Positions 42,343 through 50,506 of a stretch of DNA of 64,000 bases are shown piece after piece (positions within the stretch are counted from its first letter, which is position 1; each line of letters begins with the position of its first letter). The translations under genes and the position numbers were made by a program. The DNA is taken from NCBI RefSeq assembly GCF_050107715.1, contig NZ_JBNILN010000008.1:68787-132786 (forward strand). The letters are read 5' to 3'. Origin of the DNA: Metabacillus_B sp050107715. GTDB taxonomy: Bacteria > Bacillota > Bacilli > Bacillales > Bacillaceae. Under the pieces are notes generated by a model, which did no database searches, was not told where the DNA came from, and saw only the letters and a list, made by a program, of their open reading frames with translations.

Positions 42343-43653
42343 TTACCTCCCTATTGATGGTTCAAGAGCATGTTGCTTAATTGATGAAAAAGTTTGGAAA
42401 GATGTTTTATCTTCAATTTTAAATAATTCGAAACCTACTAGTGTATTAATGATCAATTGATTCCGGTACACAGAGAGCTTTAGATTCGTGGAAGCCGTCC
42501 CATGTGATTGATCAAGATCAGTTAATGCAAAAAAACGATAGGGTGTGTGCTCTTTGAAAGATAGAGAATAATTATTTTCAACTTTAAAGTGCTCTTCATT
42601 ATCCCATTCAATTAAATGAGCAAAGTTGTTATGAAACCATTCAGGGATATATGGTTTGACCCCTGTAGCTAGAACAACGGCATCGGTTTGTATACTGAAA
42701 TTTTTTTCTTCTTCAAGATGTTTTACATTCAAGTTAAATCCCTCTTCTATCGATGTTAATTCTGTATGAAGACGGATGTTTGCCTGTGAATCACTTGATG
42801 AAAGAGAGCGATGATAGAGTTTACGGTATATGTCATCTAAAGTCTTTGGATTAATCCCATTTCTCAATTGATAAAAGTAAGAAAGACCTTGTTTCCGTTT
42901 TTCAAGTGGTAGCTCCTCAAAGTACTTAACATATGAAGGAGTAAACATCTCCAGACGAAATTTCGTTGTTTCCAACTCTCTCAATGCCGGAGATCGGGTT
43001 AACCATTCAATTGTATAGGCATGGTTTGGCTGATGATTCAAAAGATCAAGGAAAATTTCCGCTGCACTTTGACCTGATCCCACCACCGTAATATGGTCTA
43101 AGTTCAATAGTTCTCCTCTTTTAAATGAATATCCCAACGCTGGAAAGACACGATTTTGCCATTCATCGTTTATAGTAACCGGAATATTTGGTTTTTGACC
43201 TGTTCCAAGGACTACATGATGAGAATAATATTGTTTTTCTATTTTCATTTTGGAGTCATAGACCGTTACAATATAGCCTTCCTCATCCAACTCAACATTA
43301 ACCACTTTAGAACTGAATTGAGTATTTCCTAACTGGCTAGCTACCCAGGATAAATAATCATTATATTCCAATCTTGGGATGGTAAATTCATTGTAAGAGA
43401 AGAAGAGATAAAGTTTTCCTGTCATCTTTAAATAATTCAGAAAGGTATACTCACTTTTAGGATTCGCCATTGTTACTAAATCTGCCATAAATGGAACTTG
43501 CAGAGTGGTTTCTTCAAGTAAAAGACCTGGATGCCAGCTGAACGTTTCTTTTTCTTCGAAGAATAGGGCATCAATATCTGTATTCTCATCTAAAAGAGCT
43601 GCCAAGCCTAGGTTGGAAGGACCAAGTCCTATTCCAATAACATCATATTTCAT
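42343..43653 (-). CDS. Lysine/ornithine N-hydroxylase-like flavin monooxygenase (IucD/PvdA family)
   Basis: 436 residues. FAD motif GIGLGPSNLGLAALL (about 7-21), the family-typical FSWHPGLLLEETTLQVPFMADLVTMANPKSEYTFLNYL, NADPH motif VVGSGQSAAEIFLDLL (about 205-220), and the C-terminal VVLATGVKPYIPEW. These enzymes hydroxylate side-chain amines, giving hydroxamate siderophores. No siderophore synthetase (IucA/IucC, NRPS) and no receptor lies nearby. Its partners are two DMT transporters, a MerR regulator and carbonyl-detoxifying enzymes. The substrate may be a diamine or a non-siderophore amine. It overlaps its DMT neighbour by 4 bp (ATGA). Confidence 0.8.
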   Translation of the reverse strand: MKYDVIGIGLGPSNLGLAALLDENTDIDALFFEEKETFSWHPGLLLEETTLQVPFMADLVTMANPKSEYTFLNYLKMTGKLYLFFSYNEFTIPRLEYNDYLSWVASQLGNTQFSSKVVNVELDEEGYIVTVYDSKMKIEKQYYSHHVVLGTGQKPNIPVTINDEWQNRVFPALGYSFKRGELLNLDHITVVGSGQSAAEIFLDLLNHQPNHAYTIEWLTRSPALRELETTKFRLEMFTPSYVKYFEELPLEKRKQGLSYFYQLRNGINPKTLDDIYRKLYHRSLSSSDSQANIRLHTELTSIEEGFNLNVKHLEEEKNFSIQTDAVVLATGVKPYIPEWFHNNFAHLIEWDNEEHFKVENNYSLSFKEHTPYRFFALTDLDQSHGTASTNLKLSVYRNQLIINTLVGFELFKIEDKTSFQTFSSIKQHALEPSIGR

Positions 43654-44135
43654 TTTTTACCCACCTCAAATTTTAAATTTCGGTTCATTTTATTAGGGTG
43701 CTCATCCTTAAAAATGAAGACTAGGGCAATCAGCATAAATAGTAATCCTACGCCCTTCGACCAACTAAACGAAATAATATCAGCACCAAATAATCCGAAC
43801 TGATCTATGACAAATCCTGCTCCAATTTGACCTACAATTGCTGTAATATTTGTTACTGCGACGCCTATTTTCGGTACCGTTAATATGGTTAAGAATAAGT
43901 ATCCTGTTCCAAAGAACACACCTGATAACTGCCATTTAGGAGCTTGTGAAAGCGCCAATAGATTTCCTTGGCCAAAGAACAGGAGCCAAACCGAAAGAAA
44001 TAATGCTCCGGTCATAAAAGTTACAAAAGTTGTTTCTAGCGTACCAATCCTGGGACTCATTTTTCCGTTGATTGAGGATTGAGCACTCAATATATAACCA
44101 CCTGCGAATGTTAGTAAGACCATGATTAAACTCAT
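43650..44135 (-). CDS. DMT-superfamily transporter subunit (DUF606/YdcZ), second of pair
   Basis: 161 residues from ATG 44135 (RBS AAAAGGAGG). Five hydrophobic segments; typical SLIMVLLTFAGGYILSAQSSINGKMSPRIGTLETTFVTFMTGALFL and FFGTGYLFLTILTVPKIGVAVTNITAIVGQIGAGFVID. The protein is about half the size of ten-helix EamA exporters. With the similar gene upstream (44,149-44,580) it probably forms a heterodimeric pump, perhaps exporting the product of the downstream N-hydroxylase. Confidence 0.82.
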   Translation of the reverse strand: MSLIMVLLTFAGGYILSAQSSINGKMSPRIGTLETTFVTFMTGALFLSVWLLFFGQGNLLALSQAPKWQLSGVFFGTGYLFLTILTVPKIGVAVTNITAIVGQIGAGFVIDQFGLFGADIISFSWSKGVGLLFMLIALVFIFKDEHPNKMNRNLKFEVGKK

Positions 44136-44148
44136 GTTAATCCTCCTT

Positions 44149-44580
44149 TTAATAAATGAAATAGAGTGCAACCATCATACAGCTAACCGCAATTGTACGA
44201 TTTCTAGTCATTCTTTTCTTAGGACTTCCAAGCCATTCGAAATGCTCTAGCATCATACTGGCTACAATCTGTCCAATAACTGCAGAGATCATGGATATCC
44301 CAACTCCCACCTTTGGAATGGCATAAACAAGAACCGTTAAGTAGATAACACAAAACAATCCACCTAGCAGATACCATTTTGGTACTTTTAACACCTGGTT
44401 CATTTGCCCTTTTCCAAAAAAGAGAACAATCATAAACAAGATGATGCTTCCAACGAAAAAGTTATAAAAACTGCTCTCGAACTTTCCGATAACCTTACCT
44501 AACTCACTGTATATTGCACCTTCAATACTCAATGCCATTCCAGCAGCTAGAGCAATCACATAATACATGCTTTTCTTCAT
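44149..44580 (-). CDS. DMT-superfamily transporter subunit (DUF606/YdcZ), first of pair
   Basis: 143 residues, four to five helices, paralogous to the next gene: YYVIALAAGMALSIEGAIYSELGKVIGKFESSFYNFFVGSIILF and CVIYLTVLVYAIPKVGVGISMISAVIGQIVASMMLEHFEWLG. First gene of the four-gene operon. RBS AAGGAGGATAAAAAC before ATG 44580. Paired DUF606 genes are common and thought to make dual-topology or heteromeric transporters. Confidence 0.82.
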   Translation of the reverse strand: MKKSMYYVIALAAGMALSIEGAIYSELGKVIGKFESSFYNFFVGSIILFMIVLFFGKGQMNQVLKVPKWYLLGGLFCVIYLTVLVYAIPKVGVGISMISAVIGQIVASMMLEHFEWLGSPKKRMTRNRTIAVSCMMVALYFIY

Positions 44581-45080
44581 AGTTTTTATCCTCCTTGTCT
44601 TGTATTTCTGCTATTACTTGAGTTAGTTTATAGGTTAGATATAACTCTAAGGCAAGGTATATGATTCGGGTTTATTTAAGGAAAATATTAGTAAGTTTTT
44701 TGAGATGTATAAAGCAGGCTGGAGAAAAATGTTAAGCCAAAGAAAATCCGAACTGTTATTCGAATTATGCGAAACATCGAATCAGTTCGGATTTTTATGA
44801 TAAATATATAAAGTGCTATGTAGGTTCTGGCTTTTTATTGTAGAGCAAAATGAAGACTTATCCATAATTTGTCCCTGAATATAACTCATTCAGGGACAAG
44901 TCTTATATAGAAATCAACAGCGGTGTGATGGATATAGGTTTATCCTTTCCTCTTTCCTCAATTAGCCTGACAATATGGAATAAAAATTTTTCAATCAAAA
45001 AACACAGAGATCACTGTGTTTTTAGTCTGCAATAGGTTGGAAAAATTCGGAAAATTCATCAAGTTCCTGATGGCAAATCA
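44581..45080. other. Spacer between the DMT and LysR genes, rich in hairpins
   Basis: Contains three hairpins. AAATCCGAACTG / CAGTTCGGATTT spans 44,747-44,797 with TTTT behind it. TTGTCCCTGAAT / ATTCAGGGACAA lies at 44,870-44,900. AAAACACAG / CTGTGTTTTT, at 44,998-45,022, is the LysR terminator. The DMT promoter presumably lies at 44,590-44,680. No gene. Confidence 0.6.
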
Positions 45081-45923
45081 TTATCTAACCATTGCTAAGA
45101 CCTTTCTTCCAACTTTTTCATCTCGAGCAATGATGGTCACCTTTCGCTTTACATCAAAGTTTTCTATCGGAATTGCCCGTAAATCAGAAGAAATTCTTTC
45201 GGCGAAAATGTCTGGCAGGATGGAAATGCCGATATTCGCTTCTATGAAGCCGAGGATACTGTGTCCAAATTCAATTTCCGAAGATATGTTTAGTTTCGCC
45301 CCGCGATTTTCGAATTCTTTTTCAATAAGTCTCCTGGCATCGCATGTTTCTAGGAGCATCAAAAATTCTTCATCTTTTATATCTTCAAAATGGACTTTTT
45401 CCCGTTCTCTAAAAATGGTATGGTCCTTATGGACATAAAGGCGGAAACCTTCTGAGAAAAGGGGAGTAGAGAAGAATGGCTGGTCGATTCCAGTGTTATC
45501 AAAGAGCGCGACATCAATTTTTCCTTCTTTTAATAAATTCAGTAAATCCACATAGCTGTGGGAAATTTTTAAACTGTAGTCTGAGCGGTTAGTAAAAGCA
45601 AGCTTTTTCGGTAAGTAGGAGGTTGCTACACTGGGCCATGCCCCGATGGTAATGCCTTTCAGCCCTTGTTTAATAGCAATGGCTTTCTTTACTTCGTTCC
45701 ATTCATTATGGATAGTCTTTGCAGTGGGTAAGAGTTGCTCGCCGACCTTTGTCAAAGTCACCCCGATTGTAGATCGGGCAAACAATTCACTCCCAACATC
45801 CGCTTCTAAATTTCTGATTTGTTTACTAAGTGCAGGCTGTGTCATATTCAAGTGTTCGCTTGCTTTCGTAAAGCTTTCTGTTTCAACTGTGGCCAGGAAG
45901 GCTTCAATCCATTCGATCCTCAT
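45081..45923 (-). CDS. LysR-family transcriptional regulator
   Basis: 280 residues from ATG 45923. Winged HTH: MRIEWIEAFLATVETESFTKASEHLNMTQPALSKQIRNLEADVGSELFAR. The effector domain starts near 90, with ISHSYVDLLNLLKEGKIDVALFD and FLMLLETCDARRLIEKEFENRG. It is divergent from the aldehyde-dehydrogenase operon across 140 bp, the classic LysR arrangement. An ATAAC-N5-GTTAT dyad (about 45,936-45,950) covers its own translation start. Inducer unknown, probably the ALDH substrate. Confidence 0.85.
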   Translation of the reverse strand: MRIEWIEAFLATVETESFTKASEHLNMTQPALSKQIRNLEADVGSELFARSTIGVTLTKVGEQLLPTAKTIHNEWNEVKKAIAIKQGLKGITIGAWPSVATSYLPKKLAFTNRSDYSLKISHSYVDLLNLLKEGKIDVALFDNTGIDQPFFSTPLFSEGFRLYVHKDHTIFREREKVHFEDIKDEEFLMLLETCDARRLIEKEFENRGAKLNISSEIEFGHSILGFIEANIGISILPDIFAERISSDLRAIPIENFDVKRKVTIIARDEKVGRKVLAMVR

Positions 45924-46063
45924 CGTTTTCTCTCCATAACGTTTGGTTATGACCACCTAACTTAGTGGAAGTACCATCATTTTTACTCAGATGATAACCT
46001 AATGATGTACCAAAAACAAATGCGGTGTTTTCAAACATTCAAAATAGAGAAGGGAGTGATTGC

Positions 46064-47494
46064 ATGTTAATTGAGAAAAATGTGATTAACGGAGAGTGGT
46101 TTACTACAAACGATAAAATTTCTGTTTGGAATCCTGCCTCAGAAGAATTACTGGGTGTTGTACCGTTATCAGGATGTTCAGAGGCAACTCGAGCTGTAGA
46201 TGCTGCAACCGAAGCGTTCAAAATGTGGTCAGGAAAAACGGTATATGAACGAAGTGCGCTACTCCTCGAATGGTCCCGATTAATAGAAGAAAATCGGACA
46301 ACTTTGGCACAGACAATGACATTAGAACAAGGTAAGCCATTCCAAGAAGCACTTAGTGAAGTTAATTATGCCAACCAATACGTTGTTTGGTATGCGGAAG
46401 AAGCGAAGCGAAATTACGGTGAAATGATCCCGGCTTCATCAAGAGAGAAACGGTTAATGGTTCAGCGGGTTCCTGTTGGAGTAGTGGCAGCCGTCACACC
46501 ATGGAACTTCCCAGCAGCCATGATTACACGAAAACTAGCCCCTGCACTGGCAGCAGGATGCACAGTTGTATTAAAACCTTCAGAAGAGACTCCATTTACA
46601 GCTTTGAAACTAGTAGAACTGGCAAGTCGTGCAGGTATTCCGGATGGCGTTATCAATATTTTAACAGGTGATGCAAAAGAAATCGTTGGAGCTTGGCAAC
46701 AGGATCCCCGGGTACGCAAACTAACCTTTACCGGTTCAACACCCGTAGGAAAATTACTTATGAAGCAAAGTGCAGATACGTTGAAGAAACTTTCCTTGGA
46801 GCTTGGCGGACAGGCACCATTCATTGTAACCAATAATGCCAATCTTGACGTGGCTTTGGAAGGCGCCATGCAGGCGAAGTTCCGTAACGGAGGCCAGGCA
46901 TGTGTAGCGGCGAACCGGTTCCTAGTCCAAGAAGCCATTGTGGAGGAGTTCGCTTCAAGATTTGCCGAGAAGGTCAAAGAAATGAAGACTGGAAACGGGT
47001 TAAATGATGGAGTGCAGGTGGGACCATTAATTAACAGGAAGGCATTAGCAAAAGTAAAAGAACATGTGGATGACGCTGTTCAAAAAGGAGCAGAAGTACT
47101 TGCAGGGGGAAGTCCCTCTTCACAAAAGCCCGGATTTTTCTTTGAACCGACTGTACTTAAAAATGCTAAAGATGACATGCTTTGTATGAAAGAAGAGACG
47201 TTCGGTCCCGTAGCTCCTATATCCACCTTTACTACGATAGAAGAAGCTGTCCGCCGCGCCAATCACACTCCATATGGTCTTGCTGCATATGTGTTTACGC
47301 AGGACCTAAATGAGGCAGTTAATATCGCAGAAAAACTTGATTATGGAGTGATTGGTCTTAATGATGGTTTGCCTTCAGCAGCACAGGCACCATTTGGAGG
47401 AGTCAAAGACAGTGGAACTGGGCGTGAGGGTGGAAAAGCAGGAATAGAAGGTTTCTTGGAATGGAAATATATATCGGTAGGAAATATCAACTAA
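46064..47494 (+). CDS. NAD(P)-dependent aldehyde dehydrogenase (GabD/SSADH type)
   Basis: 476 residues from ATG 46064 (RBS AAGGGAGTG); the longer form from 46025 is rejected. PWNFPAAMITRKLAPALAAGC, FTGSTPVGKLLM, the catalytic Glu in LELGGQAPFIV (near 255) and the catalytic Cys in GGQACVAANRFLVQ (near 288), then EETFGPVAPI and FGGVKDSGTGREGGKAGIEGFLEWKY. Closest to succinate-semialdehyde dehydrogenases, oxidising an aldehyde to an acid. It leads an operon with DJ-1 (16-bp gap) and a small monooxygenase. GABA or putrescine breakdown, or general aldehyde clearance, are plausible. Confidence 0.87.
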   Translation: MLIEKNVINGEWFTTNDKISVWNPASEELLGVVPLSGCSEATRAVDAATEAFKMWSGKTVYERSALLLEWSRLIEENRTTLAQTMTLEQGKPFQEALSEVNYANQYVVWYAEEAKRNYGEMIPASSREKRLMVQRVPVGVVAAVTPWNFPAAMITRKLAPALAAGCTVVLKPSEETPFTALKLVELASRAGIPDGVINILTGDAKEIVGAWQQDPRVRKLTFTGSTPVGKLLMKQSADTLKKLSLELGGQAPFIVTNNANLDVALEGAMQAKFRNGGQACVAANRFLVQEAIVEEFASRFAEKVKEMKTGNGLNDGVQVGPLINRKALAKVKEHVDDAVQKGAEVLAGGSPSSQKPGFFFEPTVLKNAKDDMLCMKEETFGPVAPISTFTTIEEAVRRANHTPYGLAAYVFTQDLNEAVNIAEKLDYGVIGLNDGLPSAAQAPFGGVKDSGTGREGGKAGIEGFLEWKYISVGNIN

Positions 47495-47510
47495 AATGGA
47501 GGAATTAGAA

Positions 47511-48176
47511 ATGACAAAACATATGCTAATGGTCGTTACCACAGCAGACGAAATGAAAGAAGGACATAAAACAGGTTTATGGTTATCAGAATTTGGTGAA
47601 GCCTATGTAGAATTTAAAAAACATGGATATGAAGTAACAGTCGCAAGTCCTAAAGGCGGCAAAGCACCTGTAGATGACCGCAGTCTTGAAGATAAAGTGG
47701 CACAAGAGATTCTTGAAACTTCCAAGCATCTGGAAAATACAATTAAACTTGAAGAAGTTGGAGATATTTCAAAATTCGACGGAATTTTCATGCCTGGCGG
47801 TCACGGAACAATGTTTGACCTTCCAGACAACACAACGCTTCACGCTATCATCCGTGGCCTATACGAATCAGACAAAGTCGTGGCAGCTGTATGTCACGGT
47901 CCAGCAGGGTTAGTGGGAGTAACCCTGTCAAACGGAAAACCATTAGTTGATGGAAAAACAATTGCTACATTCACAGACGAGGAAGAGCGCGAAACAACGT
48001 TAGACCGTTTCATGCCGTTCCTGCTTGAAACCCGTCTTCGTGAACTGGGTGCGAATGTTATCGTTAAAGATAATTGGACTGATCATGTGGAAGTAGATGG
48101 CAAATTAGTAACAGGCCAAAACCCACAATCTACTGAATCTGCTGCACGTGAAGTTGTAAAACTGTTGAGCAAATAA
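47511..48176 (+). CDS. DJ-1/PfpI family protein (transposon copy)
   Basis: 221 residues from ATG 47511; GGAGG at 47498-47502 is its RBS, so the ATG at 47496 is not the start. The same motif set as the host copy at 11,364-12,029 is present: MVVTTADEMKEGHKTGLWLSEFGEAYVEF, SPKGGKAPVDDRSLE, MPGGHGTMFDLPDN, the nucleophile AAVCHGPAGLVG, and FTDEEERETTLDRFMPFLLETRLRELGANV. Nearly every motif is shared, so the two are recent homologues. Likely removes reactive carbonyls or repairs glycated molecules alongside the ALDH. Confidence 0.87.
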   Translation: MTKHMLMVVTTADEMKEGHKTGLWLSEFGEAYVEFKKHGYEVTVASPKGGKAPVDDRSLEDKVAQEILETSKHLENTIKLEEVGDISKFDGIFMPGGHGTMFDLPDNTTLHAIIRGLYESDKVVAAVCHGPAGLVGVTLSNGKPLVDGKTIATFTDEEERETTLDRFMPFLLETRLRELGANVIVKDNWTDHVEVDGKLVTGQNPQSTESAAREVVKLLSK

Positions 48177-48250
48177 ATTCTTATACCACCAATAAGTCCT
48201 TTGACTTTTAGGACTTTTCCGAATATGAAAATGGTTAGGAGGAAGAAACG

Positions 48251-48550
48251 TTGGAACAGATTGTAATTACAGCAGTATTAAAAGCAAAAGCAGGACGTGA
48301 AAGTGATTTGGAGAAGACCTTAAAAACTGTCCTTCGGCCTTCCCGTGAAGAAGAGGGATGCATCCAATATGATCTGCATCAATCCACGGATGACCCAAAT
48401 CAATTTGTATTATACGAAATTTGGGCGAATGAAACAGCTTTGAACGCTCACATTGATTCGGACCATTATCAATACTATCGTCACCGAGCAGAAGAGCTAT
48501 TGGAAAGTAGAGAAGTGCATCGACTAAAATTGGTGAAAAGCAGTTATTAA
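48251..48550 (+). CDS. ABM-domain quinol monooxygenase-like protein (YgiN type)
   Basis: 99 residues, TTG start at 48251 with AGGAGGAAG. Dimeric ferredoxin-like fold signature: IVITAVLKAKAGRESDLEKTLKTVLRPSREEEGCIQYDLHQSTDDPNQFVLYEIWANETALNAHIDSDHYQYY. This antibiotic-biosynthesis-monooxygenase family works on quinols and aromatic compounds without cofactors. Third gene of the ALDH operon, completing an electrophile or quinone-handling set. Confidence 0.8.
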   Translation: MEQIVITAVLKAKAGRESDLEKTLKTVLRPSREEEGCIQYDLHQSTDDPNQFVLYEIWANETALNAHIDSDHYQYYRHRAEELLESREVHRLKLVKSSY

Positions 48551-48719
48551 GTTCGAAATTCTTTACAACTTTTTATTTTCCAAGAGTAGGATTATGAACA
48601 GATGATAACACATATTTCCTCATTAAGGTGGGAGCATATTAATTTTTTTGGTGAGTATTTTTTAAAAAAGAATGACGGGACTCAACTCCCCAAGAACTTA
48701 GAATTGATAAAAATCCAGT

Positions 48720-48753
48720 ACCGGTACCCTTAGAGTAAGGGTACCGGTTTTTG
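48720..48753 (+). terminator. Terminator of the ALDH operon
   Basis: ACCGGTACCCTTA...TAAGGGTACCGGT stem with TTTT behind, between the convergent ALDH operon and tnsC. Confidence 0.8.
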
Positions 48754-48808
48754 CGGAAAAATGTATTATCGTGTGTTTTACGTGAAAATGTTGGAGGTAT
48801 TCCAATAA

Positions 48809-50506
48809 CTAACAATTAAAGAAATATTCTTTTAAGGGTTGTTTTATATAATTTTTAGTTTTTAATAATTCATATGGGTGTTGCTTTTTTTCCACTGCTT
48901 TTGTTCTTAGTGCTAACAAAGGCAATGATTCTTTCTTCTCTATCTTAGGCTCTTTCTTCACGTTCTTTTGTTGATTTAGTGCAATTGCCTGTTGAATTGC
49001 ATCAGTTTTTAATAAATTAAAATCTGTCTCGATTGAATTATTCCCAATTATTTTTGTGACTAGATTTTTTATGTCAATTACATTTAAATTATTGAAAATT
49101 CCTAATGAGGAGATTTCCACACTTAAGCTTTCAATCAGATCTCGCCTTTTATAATCTAAAGTATGCTGCCGTTCTTTAAAACCTTTACGAATTCGTCCTT
49201 CAAGCTCTGTATCACGCTTGTGATTGAGCATCAATTCATCTAAATTAATCATGATGTCCTCATATTTCATCATTTCTTGAAAATTGTTAATTCGGATTGC
49301 TTTCATCGTAGGCTGAATGATTTGCATATCTATTTTAGCAGTTTTTTTGATTACTTTGGCATTAATGATTTCATTAGCATTATCCTCGTCAAACATTGCT
49401 CGTTCTTGAGCGAGAATAAATAAACATACTGCAACAGAAGTTATTCCCTGGCATTCATCATAAAATGCCTTTTTTACATCATCAGTAAGTTCGGAACGTG
49501 TTTTTACACATTGGAGTTCCCACAATGTTTCTAAGAAGAACTCCCATTCTTCACTAGTTTCATCCATCCGATCCCAAATAATCGCACCATCACTTGCAGC
49601 ACGACGAGCTTGACGGAAATTCCCTTTAAATAATCGCTGCGCCTTCGCCGTACCAATTATTACTGTTGGAATACCTACTGTATTGGATAGAGTCACGAAA
49701 AAATTCAGCATATCCTCTTGGTCATTTTTCGAGTGTAAAAGATGCTGTATTTCATCAATGACAAGGACACCAATTCCGTACATGCTTGCTAAAGAAGTCA
49801 TATGTAACAACATCGTTGAAGTAACACGATTTAAATAACCGAACTTTTCTAAATAACGTGTTCCTAACAAGTCATCAATTGCTTTAAAAAAGCTTTTACA
49901 TAGTGTTGATAAACTTCCATCATATGGACAGTCAATTTTCAACCAAACAATTTGTGTTCGGTTAAATAGCAATTCTTTATACATATCATGCTTAATGACT
50001 TGCGGATACATAAGTAATAAGCGCTCTATTGCGGTAGTTTTCCCAATACCTGAAATACCAATAATCGATAAGCTATCTGCTGTTGAACGAATATAATTAA
50101 GGCGCTCATCAATAAATTTATGTGAATCATCTTCATCTTCTCGCAATTGGTGCAACACTCGAATACGCTCCAAAAATGTTTTATCTAAAGGATTCCTAGC
50201 TAAATAACCTCTTCGAATTAATGTAGATAGTCTTCGTTCTACCTCAAAATGAATTGGCAATGGCTGAATAAAATTTTTTATACGTTTCAAAACATGGTAA
50301 CGAATATTCGTTGTACTTTGTTTATCTTGCATCGTAATACGAGGTGTCACCATAAAGCGTTCTAAAACATCATCTTCATCAAAAATTGGAGGAAGCGCTT
50401 CAATAAAAGGATTATTGTGATACTCAGATAAGGCCTGATTTTTATAATTTGCTTCTTCAAAATCACCTTTAAGAACAAGATCATTTATCTTTACCAAACT
50501 CCTCAT
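48809..50506 (-). CDS. tnsC: TnsC AAA+ transposition regulator
   Basis: 565 residues. An N-terminal segment for TnsD/TnsB contact precedes Walker A GISGIGKTTAIERLL (about 148-162), Walker B GVLVIDEIQHLL (near 250), sensor 1 IPTVIIGTAKAQRL and the Arg finger region RQARRA. The C-terminal 130 residues are basic and Lys-rich (KNVKKEPKIEKKESLPLLALRTKAVEKK). TnsC is the ATP-dependent filament that passes the TnsD/TnsE target choice to TnsAB. It overlaps tnsB by 26 bp. Confidence 0.92.
   Translation of the reverse strand: MRSLVKINDLVLKGDFEEANYKNQALSEYHNNPFIEALPPIFDEDDVLERFMVTPRITMQDKQSTTNIRYHVLKRIKNFIQPLPIHFEVERRLSTLIRRGYLARNPLDKTFLERIRVLHQLREDEDDSHKFIDERLNYIRSTADSLSIIGISGIGKTTAIERLLLMYPQVIKHDMYKELLFNRTQIVWLKIDCPYDGSLSTLCKSFFKAIDDLLGTRYLEKFGYLNRVTSTMLLHMTSLASMYGIGVLVIDEIQHLLHSKNDQEDMLNFFVTLSNTVGIPTVIIGTAKAQRLFKGNFRQARRAASDGAIIWDRMDETSEEWEFFLETLWELQCVKTRSELTDDVKKAFYDECQGITSVAVCLFILAQERAMFDEDNANEIINAKVIKKTAKIDMQIIQPTMKAIRINNFQEMMKYEDIMINLDELMLNHKRDTELEGRIRKGFKERQHTLDYKRRDLIESLSVEISSLGIFNNLNVIDIKNLVTKIIGNNSIETDFNLLKTDAIQQAIALNQQKNVKKEPKIEKKESLPLLALRTKAVEKKQHPYELLKTKNYIKQPLKEYFFNC

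Noticed and set aside
47496..47510. ATG 47496 as start of the transposon DJ-1 gene
   Set aside because: GGAGG within it serves as the RBS for ATG 47511, which gives the family-typical N-terminus.
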